From Catenulispora pinisilvae (GTDB lineage: Bacteria > Actinomycetota > Actinomycetes > Streptomycetales > Catenulisporaceae), in the NCBI RefSeq assembly GCF_015356865.1, contig NZ_JAAFZA010000051.1, positions 1 through 54,452 of the forward strand: a stretch of DNA of 54,452 bases, written 5' to 3'. Numbering within the stretch: position 1 is the stretch's first letter; every line of letters starts with the position of its first letter. Below, in pieces: positions 18,177 through 27,785 of this stretch. Below the pieces are notes generated by a model. It did not search any database. It saw nothing but the letters and a program-made list of their open reading frames with translations, and was not told the origin of the DNA. The translations under genes and the position numbers were made by a program.

Positions 18177-18304
18177 GCCGGCGGCCTCGGGAAGCCGACG
18201 CCAGATGGGTCACGGCATGGCCCCAACCGGCCCGGCGACGCACCCCGATGTCATATTGTGGGCCGACTGACTTCATCGCCCACGCCACCGCAACAGGGGA
18301 GCCC

Positions 18305-19516
18305 ATGCCCGAAACCGCACCAAGCGACTTCGTCCACGACGTCGTGGTCATCGGCGGGGCCGGGCACGTCGGCCTCCCGCTGGCGATCGCGCTCGCCGAC
18401 CGCGGCGCCTCGGTGGTCGTGTACGACGTCAGCGCGGAGGCGGTCGAGGCGGTGAACTCCGCACGGCTGCCGTTCGACGAACCAGGGGCGGCCCCGGTCA
18501 TCGAGGCGGTGGTGGCCGCCGGCCGGCTGACCGCCTCCACCGACCCGGCGGTGGTGGCCGGGTGCGAGCACGTCATCGTGGTCATCGGCACCCCGGTGGA
18601 CGAGCACCTGAACCCGGACCAGACCGCGATCCCGCGGGCGCTGGAGACCTGCGCGCCGCACTTCCGGGACGGCCAGTTGTTGATACTGCGCTCGACGGTG
18701 TACCCGGGGGTCACCGAGCTGGTCGAGCGGATGATCGCGCGCCTGGGCGTGGACGTCGACGTGGCCTTCTGCCCCGAGCGGATCGCCGAGGGCAAGGCCA
18801 TGACCGAGCTGTTCGAGCTGCCGCAGATCGTCTCCGGCCGCACGGAGCGGGCGCAGCAGCGGGCGGAGGCGCTGTTCCGCCGGCTCACCGAGAAGATCGT
18901 GCACCTGAGCCCGGAAGAGGCCGAGCTGGCCAAGCTGTTCACCAACACCTGGCGCTACATCAAGTTCGCCGCGGTGAACCAGTTCTACATGATGGCCAAC
19001 GACCGCGGCCTGGACTTCGAGCGGATCCGGGCCGGGCTGACGCAGGACTACCCGCGCGCCGACGACATGCCCGGCGCCGGGTTCGCCGCCGGGCCGTGCC
19101 TGTTCAAGGACGCCATGCAGCTGGCCGCGTTCCACAACAACAACTTCACCCTCGGCTACGCGGCGATGACCACCAACGAGGGCCTGCCGCTTTACGTGGT
19201 GGACCGGCTGGACTCCCAGTACGACCTGAAGAACATGACGGTCGGGATCCTCGGGATGGCGTTCAAGGGCGGCTCGGACGACACCCGTTCCTCGCTGTCC
19301 TACAAGCTCAAGCGGATCCTGAAGTTCAAGGCCGCCGAGGTGCTGTGCACCGACCCCCTGGTCACCACCGACCCCTCGCTGGTGAGCCTGGAGGAGGTGC
19401 TGGAGAAGGCGGACCTGTTGATCGTCGGCGCGCCGCACGAGCAGTACCGGGGGCTGAGGGCGCCGGTGCCGGTGGCCGATATCTGGAACGTCTTCGGCGA
19501 CGGGGTCCGGGTATGA
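18305..19516 (+). CDS. UDP-glucose/UDP-ManNAc-type nucleotide-sugar dehydrogenase
   Basis: A 403-residue enzyme of the UDP-glucose/GDP-mannose dehydrogenase family. It has an N-terminal Rossmann domain (VVVIGGAGHVGLPLA), a STVYPG segment, FCPERIAEGKA as in WecC/WbpA-like members, Asn214 and Lys220 in TNTWRYIKFA, and catalytic Cys265 in AAGPCLFKD. It performs the two-step NAD-dependent oxidation of a sugar C6 to a carboxylate. AGGGGAG lies just before ATG 18305. Its stop overlaps the next start (ATGA), so it is coupled to a GT2 and an epimerase gene. No UDP-GlcNAc 2-epimerase gene is nearby, so the sugar (glucose, GlcNAc or ManNAc) is unresolved. Confidence 0.9.
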   Translation: MPETAPSDFVHDVVVIGGAGHVGLPLAIALADRGASVVVYDVSAEAVEAVNSARLPFDEPGAAPVIEAVVAAGRLTASTDPAVVAGCEHVIVVIGTPVDEHLNPDQTAIPRALETCAPHFRDGQLLILRSTVYPGVTELVERMIARLGVDVDVAFCPERIAEGKAMTELFELPQIVSGRTERAQQRAEALFRRLTEKIVHLSPEEAELAKLFTNTWRYIKFAAVNQFYMMANDRGLDFERIRAGLTQDYPRADDMPGAGFAAGPCLFKDAMQLAAFHNNNFTLGYAAMTTNEGLPLYVVDRLDSQYDLKNMTVGILGMAFKGGSDDTRSSLSYKLKRILKFKAAEVLCTDPLVTTDPSLVSLEEVLEKADLLIVGAPHEQYRGLRAPVPVADIWNVFGDGVRV

Positions 19517-20400
19517 CGGCACCGGTCGACGCCTCCCGGCCCAAGGTCTCGGTCATCATCCCGGCGTACAACGAGGGCGAGCACGTGCTCCCGGTCCTGG
19601 ACCGGATCTTCGAGTCGGTCTCGCTGCCGTGCGAGGTGCTGGTCGTGGTGGACACCCCCGAGGACAGCACGGTGCCGGTGATAGAGAAGTACGCCGTCAC
19701 CGAGCCCCGGCTCAAAGCACTGGTGAACACCTACGGCCGGGGCCCGGCCAACGCCATCCGGTTCGGCATCGACCACGCGGCCAGCCCGGCCGCGGTGGTC
19801 ACCATGGCCGACGGCTGCGACGACCCGCGGCAGATCGACGAGCTGGCCCGGCTGGTCGAGCGGGGCGTGGCGGTGGCCGCCGCCTCCCGCTACATGGCCG
19901 GCGGCCAGCAGGTCGGCGGGCCGCTGTTCAAGGGCCTGATGTCGCAGACCGCCGGGCGCACGCTGGCCTGGTTCGCCCGGGTCGGCACCCGGGACGCGAC
20001 CAACTCCTTCAAGGCCTACTCCACCGAGTTCGTCCGGGAGGTCGGCATCGACTCCCGCGACGGCTTCGAGATCGGGATCGAGCTGGCCGCCAAGGCCCGC
20101 CGGCTGCGCCGCCCGGTCGCCGAGATCCCGACCATCTGGCTGGACCGCACCCAGGGCGACTCCAACTTCCAGCTGCGCAAGTGGCTGCCGAAGTACCTGC
20201 GCTGGTACCGCTTCGCCTTCGGCCCGCCGCTGACCCTGGAGCAGCTGCGGGCCAAGACCGAGCCCCTGACCACCGCCCCCGGCGTGCCCGCCGACGCCCG
20301 CACACAGGCTCCCACCGGAGCCCGCGCTGAATCCCGAACAGATGACCGGACCGCGCCGACCGCGCTGCGCAGAAACACAGGAAGCGATACCCATGTCTGA
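19513..20400 (+). CDS. Family 2 glycosyltransferase
   Basis: A 295-residue GT-A fold enzyme. VSVIIPAYNEGEHV opens the domain, VVVDTPEDST stands at the DDGS position, and MADGCDDPRQ occupies the metal-binding DxD site. Late in the domain are NSFKAYSTEF and TIWLDRTQGDSNF, typical of DPM-like GT2s. The C-terminal 40 residues are Ala/Thr/Arg-rich and probably disordered. There is no clear membrane helix. The start overlaps the dehydrogenase stop by 4 bp and the end overlaps the epimerase start by 8 bp, indicating translational coupling of a three-gene cassette. It may load the uronic or epimerised sugar made by its neighbours onto a lipid carrier. Confidence 0.9.
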   Translation: MTAPVDASRPKVSVIIPAYNEGEHVLPVLDRIFESVSLPCEVLVVVDTPEDSTVPVIEKYAVTEPRLKALVNTYGRGPANAIRFGIDHAASPAAVVTMADGCDDPRQIDELARLVERGVAVAAASRYMAGGQQVGGPLFKGLMSQTAGRTLAWFARVGTRDATNSFKAYSTEFVREVGIDSRDGFEIGIELAAKARRLRRPVAEIPTIWLDRTQGDSNFQLRKWLPKYLRWYRFAFGPPLTLEQLRAKTEPLTTAPGVPADARTQAPTGARAESRTDDRTAPTALRRNTGSDTHV

Positions 20401-21427
20401 GAAAGTCCTCGTCTCCGGCTCCGCCGGCTTCATCGGCGGCTATGTCGTGGAGGAACTACTCTCGCGCGGCTACACGGTGGTCGGCATCGACAACTACTCC
20501 AAGTACGGCAAGATCGTGAAGTCGTACGACGACCACCCGGACTACCAGTTCCACGAGGGCGACGTCCGGGACACCGGCCTGATGGTCGACCTGCTCGGCG
20601 ACTGCGACCACTTCATCGCCGGCGCGGCGCTGATCGGCGGCATCTCCTACTTCCACACCTACGCCTACGACCTGCTGGCCAGCAACGAGCGGATCATCGC
20701 CTCGTCCTGCGACGCCGCGATCAAGGCGCACGACGGCGGTGCGGGCCGGCTGAAGAAGGTCACGTACATGTCCTCCTCGATGGTCTTCGAGTCCACCGAG
20801 GTGTGGCCGTCGGTGGAGGGATCGGAGCGCCGGGTGCCGCCGCCGCTGTCCTCCTACGGCTTCCAGAAGCTGGCCGTGGAGTACTTCGCGCGCGCGGCCT
20901 GGGACCAGTACAAGCTGCCCTACACGATCGTCCGGCCGTTCAACTGCGTGGGCATCGGCGAGTCCCGGGCGCTGGGCGATGAGGAGATCCTGTCCGGCAA
21001 CGTCAAACTGGCGATGAGCCACGTGGTGCCGGACCTGGTGCAAAAGATCGTCAAGGGCCAGGACCCGCTGCACATCCTGGGCACCGGCGAGCAGGTGCGG
21101 CACTACACCTACGGCGGCGACCTGGCGCGCGGCATCGTGACCGCGATGGCGCACCCGGACGCGCTGAACGACGACTTCAACCTGTCCACCCCGGCCGGGC
21201 ACTCGGTGCGCCAGCTTTCCGAAGCGATCTGGCGCAAGATCAAGGGCCCTGGGGTCCCGCTGACCCTGGTCTCCGACGACCCGTTCGAGTACGACGTGCA
21301 GCGCCGGGTGCCCTCGACCGAGAAGGCGAAGCAGGTCCTGGGGTTCGAGGCCGGCACTTCGCTGGAGGACATGCTCGACGAGGTGATCCCGTGGATCGTC
21401 ACCGCGGTGGAGAACGGGACGATCTGA
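20393..21427 (+). CDS. NAD-dependent epimerase/dehydratase (nucleotide sugar)
   Basis: A 344-residue extended SDR. The cofactor motif GSAGFIG is at residues 8-14. VTYMSSSMVF supplies the catalytic serine and SSYGFQKLA the Tyr-x3-Lys pair. RPFNCVGIGE and VRHYTYGGDLARG fit substrate-binding loops. It resembles NDP-hexose epimerases and 4,6-dehydratases but cannot be placed further. AGGAAG precedes ATG 20393; a longer frame begins upstream but lies inside the GT2 gene. It is coupled to the upstream dehydrogenase and GT2, suggesting a dedicated activated sugar for the envelope glycan. Confidence 0.9.
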   Translation: MSEKVLVSGSAGFIGGYVVEELLSRGYTVVGIDNYSKYGKIVKSYDDHPDYQFHEGDVRDTGLMVDLLGDCDHFIAGAALIGGISYFHTYAYDLLASNERIIASSCDAAIKAHDGGAGRLKKVTYMSSSMVFESTEVWPSVEGSERRVPPPLSSYGFQKLAVEYFARAAWDQYKLPYTIVRPFNCVGIGESRALGDEEILSGNVKLAMSHVVPDLVQKIVKGQDPLHILGTGEQVRHYTYGGDLARGIVTAMAHPDALNDDFNLSTPAGHSVRQLSEAIWRKIKGPGVPLTLVSDDPFEYDVQRRVPSTEKAKQVLGFEAGTSLEDMLDEVIPWIVTAVENGTI

Positions 21428-21641
21428 GGCGTTTCGGACCTTCTGGATACGCAGGTCGTATTAGCGCCGGTCCGTCATTCGACGTACTGGCGCCGACGTT
21501 CACGGAATCTTAAGTAGCATGGGCCGTCGTCTCGTGCGGGTCCGCAGGCGACGTCCCCGATCGGCGCGTCCCCACCCATCCCGCGCCGGCAACCGGTTCC
21601 ATCCCGGCCAGCGTCCCAGTCCAAGAAGGAGGTGCGCGACG

Positions 21642-22328
21642 ATGACCGACTACGACGATGTGTGGATCGTGATCCCGGTCTACAACGAAGGCGCAGTCAT
21701 CAGCGACGTCGTCGAGCACACGCGCGAGACGTTCCCGAACATCGTGTGCGTCGACGACGGCAGCCGCGACGACTCCGCAGCCCGGATCGCCCAGACCGGC
21801 GCGCACCTGGTCCGGCACCCGGTGAACCTCGGGCAGGGCGCGGCGCTCCAGACCGGCATCGCCTACGCGCTGGCCCAGCCCGGCATGCGCCACCTGGTCA
21901 CCTTCGACGCCGACGGCCAGCACCGGGTGGAGGACGCCGAGACGATGCTCGCGGTGGCCCGCTCCGGCGAGGCCGACGTGGTCCTGGGCTCACGGTTCCT
22001 GGAACAGAACGAGCAGATCCCGCTGCTCAAGCGGATCGTGCTGCGGACCGTGGTGACGCTGAGCCCGACCGCGCGCAAGCTCAAGCTGAGCGACGCCCAT
22101 AATGGGCTGCGGGTACTCAACCGCGAGGCCGCCTCCGGGCTGAGGATCACCATGAACGGCATGGCGCACGCCTCGGAGATCGTTGGTTTCCTAGCCTCCT
22201 CTGGGCTCAAGGTCCGTGAGGTCCCGGTGACCATCCTCTACACCGAATACTCGCGGTCCAAGGGCCAGTCCCTGATCAACGGCGTCAACATACTGTTCGA
22301 CCTGTCGGTCCGGCAGCGGGGAGCGTGA
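21642..22328 (+). CDS. Family 2 glycosyltransferase (DPM-like)
   Basis: A 228-residue compact GT2: VWIVIPVYNEG, CVDDGSRDDS, NLGQGAALQTGI, TFDADGQHRVED (metal-binding DAD) and VLGSRF are all in canonical order, as in polyprenyl-phosphate hexose synthases. It has no membrane helix. An excellent AAGAAGGAGGTG ribosome site precedes ATG 21642. A DUF2304 gene follows after 6 bp, and the same pairing occurs again at 40535-41702. Likely role: transfer of a sugar from a nucleotide donor to polyprenyl phosphate. A TAGCAT at 21515-21520 may be the -10 box, giving a leader of over 100 nt. Confidence 0.9.
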   Translation: MTDYDDVWIVIPVYNEGAVISDVVEHTRETFPNIVCVDDGSRDDSAARIAQTGAHLVRHPVNLGQGAALQTGIAYALAQPGMRHLVTFDADGQHRVEDAETMLAVARSGEADVVLGSRFLEQNEQIPLLKRIVLRTVVTLSPTARKLKLSDAHNGLRVLNREAASGLRITMNGMAHASEIVGFLASSGLKVREVPVTILYTEYSRSKGQSLINGVNILFDLSVRQRGA

Positions 22329-22334
22329 GCCGTC

Positions 22335-22766
22335 ATGGTGATCCAGATCATCCTCATCGCGACCGCGGTCGTGCTGTTCGTTTTCTTCATCCGCAGCTCA
22401 CACTCGGTACGGACGCAGGCGTTCAAACGCATCGGGTTCGTCATCTTCCTGTTCCTGAGCCTGGACGCGGTGCTGCGGCCCAACGACACCACCTGGCTGG
22501 CCCACAAGGTCGGCGTCGGCCGTGGTGCCGACTTGCTGCTGTACATGCTGGTCGCGGCGTTCGCCTTCTTCGCGGTGAACACTTTCCTGCGCTTCCGTAG
22601 CCTTGAGCGCCGGTTCACCGATCTGGCCCGGGCCATCGCTCTGCGTGAGGCCCAGCTGCCGCCCGAGGTGGTGACCGCTCCGGCGCCTCAGGTGCCGGCC
22701 CAGGCTGCGGCACGCGACCAGGCGTCCGAACCGGAGTCCACGCTGTCTGGAGGATCCGCCCGATGA
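22335..22766 (+). CDS. DUF2304 domain membrane protein
   Basis: A 143-residue protein with three hydrophobic segments (about 1-20, 33-50, 68-90) and an Ala/Pro-rich cytoplasmic tail. The pattern with SHSVRTQAFKRIGFV and ADLLLYMLVAAFAFFAVNTFLRFR matches DUF2304, a family often encoded beside DPM-like GT2s. It is sandwiched between a GT2 (6 bp upstream) and galE (ATGA overlap at 22763-22766). It could anchor the soluble GT2 to the membrane or aid lipid-carrier handling; both are inferences. A paralogue with a longer coiled coil is at 41226-41702. Confidence 0.85.
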   Translation: MVIQIILIATAVVLFVFFIRSSHSVRTQAFKRIGFVIFLFLSLDAVLRPNDTTWLAHKVGVGRGADLLLYMLVAAFAFFAVNTFLRFRSLERRFTDLARAIALREAQLPPEVVTAPAPQVPAQAAARDQASEPESTLSGGSAR

Positions 22767-23722
22767 CCTGGCTCGTGACCGGCGGTGCCGGTTACATCGG
22801 CGCGCACGTGGTGCGCGCCCTGCTCGCCGACGGCCACGACGTGGTCGTGTTCGACGACCTGTCGACCGGTTTCAAGGAGCGGGTGCCGGACGGCGTGCCG
22901 ATAGTGCTGGGCACGGTCCTGGACCGGGCCGCGCTGGACCGGGCGCTGCACGACCACGGCGTCACCGGTGTGGTGCACCTGGCCGGCAAGAAGCGGGTCG
23001 GCGAGTCCGTCGCCGAACCGCTGCACTACTTCCACGAGAACGTCGAGGGCCTGCGGATACTGCTGGCCGCGATGGGCGAGCACGGCGTGCGGTCCCTGGT
23101 GTTCTCCTCCAGCGCCTCCGCCTACGGCATGCCGGACGTCGAGTTCGTCACCGAGGACACACCGTGTGAACCGGTGAGTCCCTACGGCCTGACGAAGCTG
23201 ATCGGCGAGCAGCTGATCGCCGCGGTGGCCGTCGCGCAACCCCTGGCCTACGTCAACATCCGCTACTTCAACGTGGCGGGCGCGGCGAGCCCGGAGCTGG
23301 CCGACCGGGGCGCGGCCAACCTGATCCCGCTCATCTTCGAGCGCCTCGACGCCGGCCTGCCCCCACGCATCTTCGGCGACGACTACCCGACCCCGGACGG
23401 CACCGGCGTCCGCGACTACATCCACGTCGCGGACCTCGCCGAGGCCCACTCCGCCGCGGTCCGCCGACTGACCGCCGATCCGCGGACCGCGCTCACCGTC
23501 AACGCCGGCCGCGGTGTGGGCGTGTCGGTGCGCGAGATCATCCAGACGGTCGGCGACGTCGTCGGCCGACCGGACCTGACCGGAGCCGTCGAGGCCCGCC
23601 GCCCCGGCGACGTGGCCCGCTCCGTGGCCGCCTCCGACCGGATCCACACCGAGCTCGGGTGGACCGCGCACCTGGGTGTGCGGGAGATGGTGGAATCCGC
23701 CTGGGCCGGGTGGCGCCGGTGA
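22763..23722 (+). CDS. galE: UDP-glucose 4-epimerase
   Basis: A 319-residue extended SDR. TGGAGYIGAHVV binds NAD, FSSSASAYG carries the catalytic serine, and SPYGLTKLIGE the Tyr-x3-Lys pair. RYFNVAGA and DGTGVRDYIHVADLA are GalE hallmarks. It interconverts UDP-Glc and UDP-Gal (or the GlcNAc/GalNAc forms). The length is near the family norm. The ATG overlaps the DUF2304 stop, and its own stop overlaps the next start (GTGA), so GT2, DUF2304, galE and acyltransferase form one coupled operon. It probably supplies galactose units to the glycan. Confidence 0.93.
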   Translation: MTWLVTGGAGYIGAHVVRALLADGHDVVVFDDLSTGFKERVPDGVPIVLGTVLDRAALDRALHDHGVTGVVHLAGKKRVGESVAEPLHYFHENVEGLRILLAAMGEHGVRSLVFSSSASAYGMPDVEFVTEDTPCEPVSPYGLTKLIGEQLIAAVAVAQPLAYVNIRYFNVAGAASPELADRGAANLIPLIFERLDAGLPPRIFGDDYPTPDGTGVRDYIHVADLAEAHSAAVRRLTADPRTALTVNAGRGVGVSVREIIQTVGDVVGRPDLTGAVEARRPGDVARSVAASDRIHTELGWTAHLGVREMVESAWAGWRR

Positions 23723-25017
23723 GCGACGTGATGAAGGAGTCTGAGATGGGGGCGGCAGCAGCCGGGGGTCCGGAGCCGGGTCAGGCTCCTGAACCGGCCG
23801 CCGCCCCGAGTCCGGCCAAGAACCGTCCGCAGCGCCTTTATGCGCTGGACCTGTTGCGTTTCATAGCCGCGCTCCTGGTGGTGTCACGGCACTGGCTGGC
23901 AGTCGGCTCGGTCTATCTGGGCAACAACATCCGCGGCTTCGCTTGGGGCGTCGCCCAGCCGATCCACATAGAACCGCCCATCCTCGCGAAGATCGGGTCC
24001 TACGGCGACCTCGGTGTCCAGCTCTTCTTCCTGATCAGCGGATTCGTGATCTGCATGAGCAGCTGGGGACGCACCGTCGGCCAGTTCGCAGCCTCGCGCG
24101 TCTCGCGCTTGTACCCCGCGTACTGGTTCTCGGTCATCGCCTCGATCGCGGTACTGCTCGCCTTCCCCCGTCTCGGCATGCACAACCGGCCCGGACTGTT
24201 CCACGACGTCCTGACGAACCTGACCATGACACAGAGCTTCTACAGCACCGGCGACATCGACCCGGTGTACTGGACGCTCGCCGCGGAGCTGCGCTTCTAC
24301 CTGCTCTTCGCAATCGTCGTCTTCTTCGGTGTCACCTACCGCCGCGTCATCTACTTCTGCTGGCTGTGGGTGTTCGCGGCGATGTTCACGCACATGACCA
24401 ACAACGGCACCATGGACGCGTTCCTGCAGCCGCAATACGCGCCGTACTTCATCGCGGGCATCGCCTTCTTCCTGATGTGGCGGTTCGGTCCGACGATGCT
24501 GCTGTGGGCCCTGGTCGTGGTCTCGTTCCTGGTCGGCCAGTCGCAGGTGGCACCCGACCCTGCGGCGTACCCGGAGATCGGCTGGCACTATCCGCGCTGG
24601 CCGATGTTCCTGGCCCTGGTCGCCTTCTACACGCTGATGGCCTTGGTCGCGCTGCACAAACTCGACTGGATGCGGTGGAAGCCGCTGGCCACCCTCGGGG
24701 CCCTGACCTACCCGCTGTACCTGCTGCACCAGGACATCGGCTTCACGCTGATCTCTTACCTGCACGAACATCTGTCGTTCTGGCCGACACTCATCCTGGC
24801 CTTCGCGCTCGTCCTCGCGCTGTGCTACCTGGTCCAGCGGTTCATCGAGAAGCCCGGCCAGCGCTGGCTGAGCAAGGGCGTCAAGAAATCCCTGGAAGCC
24901 ATGCGGCGCGCGGACGCCGAAGGCCCGCCGGCCGGACCGGGGACCGGCGGCCGTCGCAGGCTACTGATCCCGCATCAGGCGCCGACCTCCGCCCCGGCCC
25001 CGGAATCGACCCGATGA
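23719..25017 (+). CDS. Acyltransferase family 3 membrane protein (OafA-like)
   Basis: A 432-residue protein with about ten hydrophobic helices. The N-terminal LYALDLLRFIAALLVVSRHW contains the conserved Arg and His of acyltransferase-3 proteins, and DLGVQLFFLISGFVI is the next family motif. Such enzymes move acetyl or other acyl groups from the cytoplasm to extracytoplasmic glycans. GTG 23719 overlaps the galE stop (GTGA); ATG 23731 is an alternative. The long Ala/Pro-rich tails at both ends look disordered. Its position suggests O-acylation of the polysaccharide made by this locus. Confidence 0.92.
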   Translation: MSDVMKESEMGAAAAGGPEPGQAPEPAAAPSPAKNRPQRLYALDLLRFIAALLVVSRHWLAVGSVYLGNNIRGFAWGVAQPIHIEPPILAKIGSYGDLGVQLFFLISGFVICMSSWGRTVGQFAASRVSRLYPAYWFSVIASIAVLLAFPRLGMHNRPGLFHDVLTNLTMTQSFYSTGDIDPVYWTLAAELRFYLLFAIVVFFGVTYRRVIYFCWLWVFAAMFTHMTNNGTMDAFLQPQYAPYFIAGIAFFLMWRFGPTMLLWALVVVSFLVGQSQVAPDPAAYPEIGWHYPRWPMFLALVAFYTLMALVALHKLDWMRWKPLATLGALTYPLYLLHQDIGFTLISYLHEHLSFWPTLILAFALVLALCYLVQRFIEKPGQRWLSKGVKKSLEAMRRADAEGPPAGPGTGGRRRLLIPHQAPTSAPAPESTR

Positions 25018-25231
25018 GCAGTCGGCCGCCCTACCTGACCACCGCCTGTGACCAATTCGTCACCAAGAGCGGCACGGCCTTGATCCTGTCACAGCTTGCC
25101 CAGACCAACACACTCGCCCGGGGATCCACCGGGTAATCTCTACTGTCGCGCTCGGCTCGTCACGGCCCATCGCGCGACGCGTCCAAGGCACCAGTCAGCT
25201 TCGTTTCAGCGCACGCCACAAAGAGGTTCCC

Positions 25232-27685
25232 GTGTCAACAGCGAGCCAGGAGAAGGGCGGCCCGGCCGAGGTCCTCACCTCGTCCGCCGCCAGTCCCCGT
25301 CGAATAGCGGCGTACCCTTTCCGGCGCCTGTTGGAACCAGTGTCGGTCGCGTTCGGCGCGGCCGTGCTGCTGTTCGCCCGGTTGATGTTCCCGGTGCCGG
25401 TCGGCGTGGCGGACAACTACGACGGCAGCCGCCTGCTGTGCCATCTGCACCTGTACACCACGGGCAACTCCGGCCAGATGCGCGCCTGGGTCAACTTCCA
25501 GTATGTGATCAAGTCGCCTTCGACTTGGAACTGCTCGAAGACGCCGTACGGAATCACGAACATCGATCTGCCGCAGCCGGCGTACAACTCCAGCCAGCTG
25601 ATCCTGATGAACATCGCCCACTACGTGACCAAGGCACTGGGGCTGCGGAACAGTCTCGGGCCCACCGCGTTGGACCTGCGCGTACTCGGTGCCGTGGGCT
25701 GCGTGTTCATCGGCATCGCGATCGGCCTGCTGTTCGCCGTGATGCGCACCTCGCGCCTGTCCCGCTACCTGGTGTGCGGGGCGCTGCTGGTGATCGTCGC
25801 CGACGCCAGCTTCATCGACTTCGCCGCGTCCCCGCTCAGCGAGATCTCGGCCGTCATCGGCGTGCTCTACCTGTTGCCGGCCACCCTGCTGCTGTTCCGC
25901 CCGGGCCGCTCTCGATGGGCCGGGCTGGTCCTGACAGCCTTCGGCTTGATGTTCCTGGTCACCTCCAAGGCCCAGGACGCCCCGATGGTGGTGCTGGCGC
26001 TGGCGCTACTCGCCTTCCCGGTCACCGTGGGCCCGCTGAAGGGCCGGATCGGCAGCCGGGTGATCCCGGCTGCGCTCGCGGTGGTCCTGGCGCTGTCCGG
26101 CAGCGTGCTGACCCCCACGCAAGACACGCACTTCACCTTGCAGACCAAGGCCGACTTCCTGTTCAACGAGCTGCTGTACGTCAGCCCGAACCCGAGTGCC
26201 GACATGAAGTCCCTCGGCGTGCCCTTCTACTACAGCTCCCAAGTCGGCAAGCCCGCTTGGTGCGCGCCGTTCATGCCGAGCGTGATGGACACCGGCCAGT
26301 ACGACCCAAACACCAAGGGCGACAAGTTCGTCGCCCGCGACCACGCGAACGACCCGGCTCTGCAGACCGCCTTGGGCACGGGCAACACCTGGAAGTTCAT
26401 GCTGACGCACCCGGACCGCATGGTCCGCGTCGCCAACGACGTCGCGAACTCGTTCTTCTACGTGCGCCCGACGTACACCGGTCTGTGCGGTGGCGAGCAC
26501 TCGGCCCAGGCCAACCCGCTGGGCAACTATGCCAACTACCCCAAGGGCGGCAATACCGTCGACAAGCGGTTCACCCCGGTGACCAGCATCCTGGGGCTGT
26601 TCCGCGGCCTGGGCCTGATCCCGTTGCTGCTGCTGTGGATCATCCCGATCTGGGTCGCGATCCGCCGCCTGGCCCGACGGCGGGACCGGGCCACCGGTGA
26701 GCGCAAGGCCTTCGCGTGGATAACCCTGATGCTGTCGGCCATCGCCTTGATGCAGTTCGGCGCGGCGGCCTACTTCGACGGGATCGACACCTCGAAGCAC
26801 CTGAACCTCTCGATCTTCGCCTCAGTGCTGGCCGTGGTGACTGCTGTGGCCACCGCCCGCCTGCGCCCCGAAGCGGCCGGCGTGGGCACAGTCGGGACCG
26901 TCCCCGACCAGACCAGAAGGAGCGAAACCGACGTGGAGTCCGCCGCCAAGGCCCTGAGCGTCCTGGTGATCATCCCGACGTACAACGAGTCGGAGAACCT
27001 GGAGAAGATCGTCTCCCGCGTCCACGCCGCGAATCCGGACGTGCACGTGCTCGTCGCCGACGACAACTCCCCGGACGGCACCGGCAAGCTCGCCGACAAG
27101 CTGGCCGACAAGGACGAGCGGGTCAAGGTCATGCACCGGGCCGGCAAGGAGGGCCTGGGCAAGGCCTACCTTGCCGGCTTCGCCTGGGGCATCGAGCACG
27201 ACTACGACGTCATCTGCGAGATGGACGCCGACGGCTCGCACCGGCCCGAGGACTTCCCGGCGCTGCTGAAGGCGCTGGTGGAACAGGATGCCGACCTGGT
27301 GCTGGGCTCGCGCTACGTCCCCGGCGGCAAGACCGTCGGCTGGCCCAAGCGGCGCGAGGTCCTGTCCAAGGGCGGAAACTCCTGGGTCCGGCTGGTCACC
27401 GGCATGCGGCTGGCCGACGCCACCGGCGGCTACCGGCTGTTCCGCCGCGAGACGCTGGAGAAGATAGACCTCGCCTCCGTCGCCAGCGCCGGTTACACCT
27501 TCCAGGTCGACCTGGCCTGGCGCACGGTGCGGTCCGGGCTGAAGGTGGTCGAGGTGCCGATCACCTTCGTCGAGCGCGAACTCGGGGCGTCGAAGATGAG
27601 CGGCAATATAGTGGCCGAGGCGTTGTGGCGGACCACGGTCTGGGGCACGAAGTATCGGCTCCGCCGCTTGGTCGGCAAAAAGTAG
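25232..27685 (+). CDS. GT-C-like membrane protein fused to a Ppm/DPM-type polyprenyl-phosphate glycosyltransferase
   Basis: An uninterrupted 817-residue frame. Residues 1 to about 550 form a multispanning protein with the loop [18 protein letters not shown] and a large extracytoplasmic domain (~285-435). Residues from about 575 form a full GT2 domain: [46 protein letters not shown] and [12 protein letters not shown], as in Ppm1/DPM1 synthases. At the join, AGAAGGAG (26915-26922) stands 10 nt before an in-frame GTG (codon 568, 26933), so the GT2 part may also be made alone. One chain could make a lipid-linked sugar in the cytoplasm and use it outside. Mycobacterial Ppm1 is also a two-domain fusion, but with an Lnt-like partner. 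Confidence 0.88.
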   Translation: MSTASQEKGGPAEVLTSSAASPRRIAAYPFRRLLEPVSVAFGAAVLLFARLMFPVPVGVADNYDGSRLLCHLHLYTTGNSGQMRAWVNFQYVIKSPSTWNCSKTPYGITNIDLPQPAYNSSQLILMNIAHYVTKALGLRNSLGPTALDLRVLGAVGCVFIGIAIGLLFAVMRTSRLSRYLVCGALLVIVADASFIDFAASPLSEISAVIGVLYLLPATLLLFRPGRSRWAGLVLTAFGLMFLVTSKAQDAPMVVLALALLAFPVTVGPLKGRIGSRVIPAALAVVLALSGSVLTPTQDTHFTLQTKADFLFNELLYVSPNPSADMKSLGVPFYYSSQVGKPAWCAPFMPSVMDTGQYDPNTKGDKFVARDHANDPALQTALGTGNTWKFMLTHPDRMVRVANDVANSFFYVRPTYTGLCGGEHSAQANPLGNYANYPKGGNTVDKRFTPVTSILGLFRGLGLIPLLLLWIIPIWVAIRRLARRRDRATGERKAFAWITLMLSAIALMQFGAAAYFDGIDTSKHLNLSIFASVLAVVTAVATARLRPEAAGVGTVGTVPDQTRRSETDVESAAKALSVLVIIPTYNESENLEKIVSRVHAANPDVHVLVADDNSPDGTGKLADKLADKDERVKVMHRAGKEGLGKAYLAGFAWGIEHDYDVICEMDADGSHRPEDFPALLKALVEQDADLVLGSRYVPGGKTVGWPKRREVLSKGGNSWVRLVTGMRLADATGGYRLFRRETLEKIDLASVASAGYTFQVDLAWRTVRSGLKVVEVPITFVERELGASKMSGNIVAEALWRTTVWGTKYRLRRLVGKK
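26915..26935 (+). promoter_or_regulatory. Internal ribosome-binding site and GTG inside the fusion gene
   Basis: AGAAGGAG (26915-26922) with a 10-nt spacer to an in-frame GTG (26933-26935) is as good as the best ribosome sites in this window. No stop codon separates the two domains. It either marks an ancestral gene boundary or drives a separate 249-residue GT2 product. Confidence 0.6.
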
Positions 27686-27687
27686 TC

Positions 27688-27722
27688 CCGCCCCGCGAGG
27701 CTTGTTCGACGGCGCGGGGCGG
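27688..27722 (+). terminator. Terminator-like hairpin after the fusion gene
   Basis: CCGCCCCGCG (27688-27697) pairs perfectly with CGCGGGGCGG (27713-27722), 3 bp beyond the stop of the GT-C/GT2 fusion gene. It may end or attenuate transcription before the gene at 27786. Confidence 0.6.
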
Positions 27723-27785
27723 TTGCCACCTCCCCCGCGCCCGGGCCGCCGGGTCCGAACCAGACCGCTATCGAAGGAACACGCC

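Noticed and set aside
18562..19512. Long plus-strand open frame inside the dehydrogenase gene continuing into the GT2 gene
   Set aside because: Its upstream part is an Arg/Gly/Ala-rich shadow of the dehydrogenase; the real GT2 start is ATG 19513.
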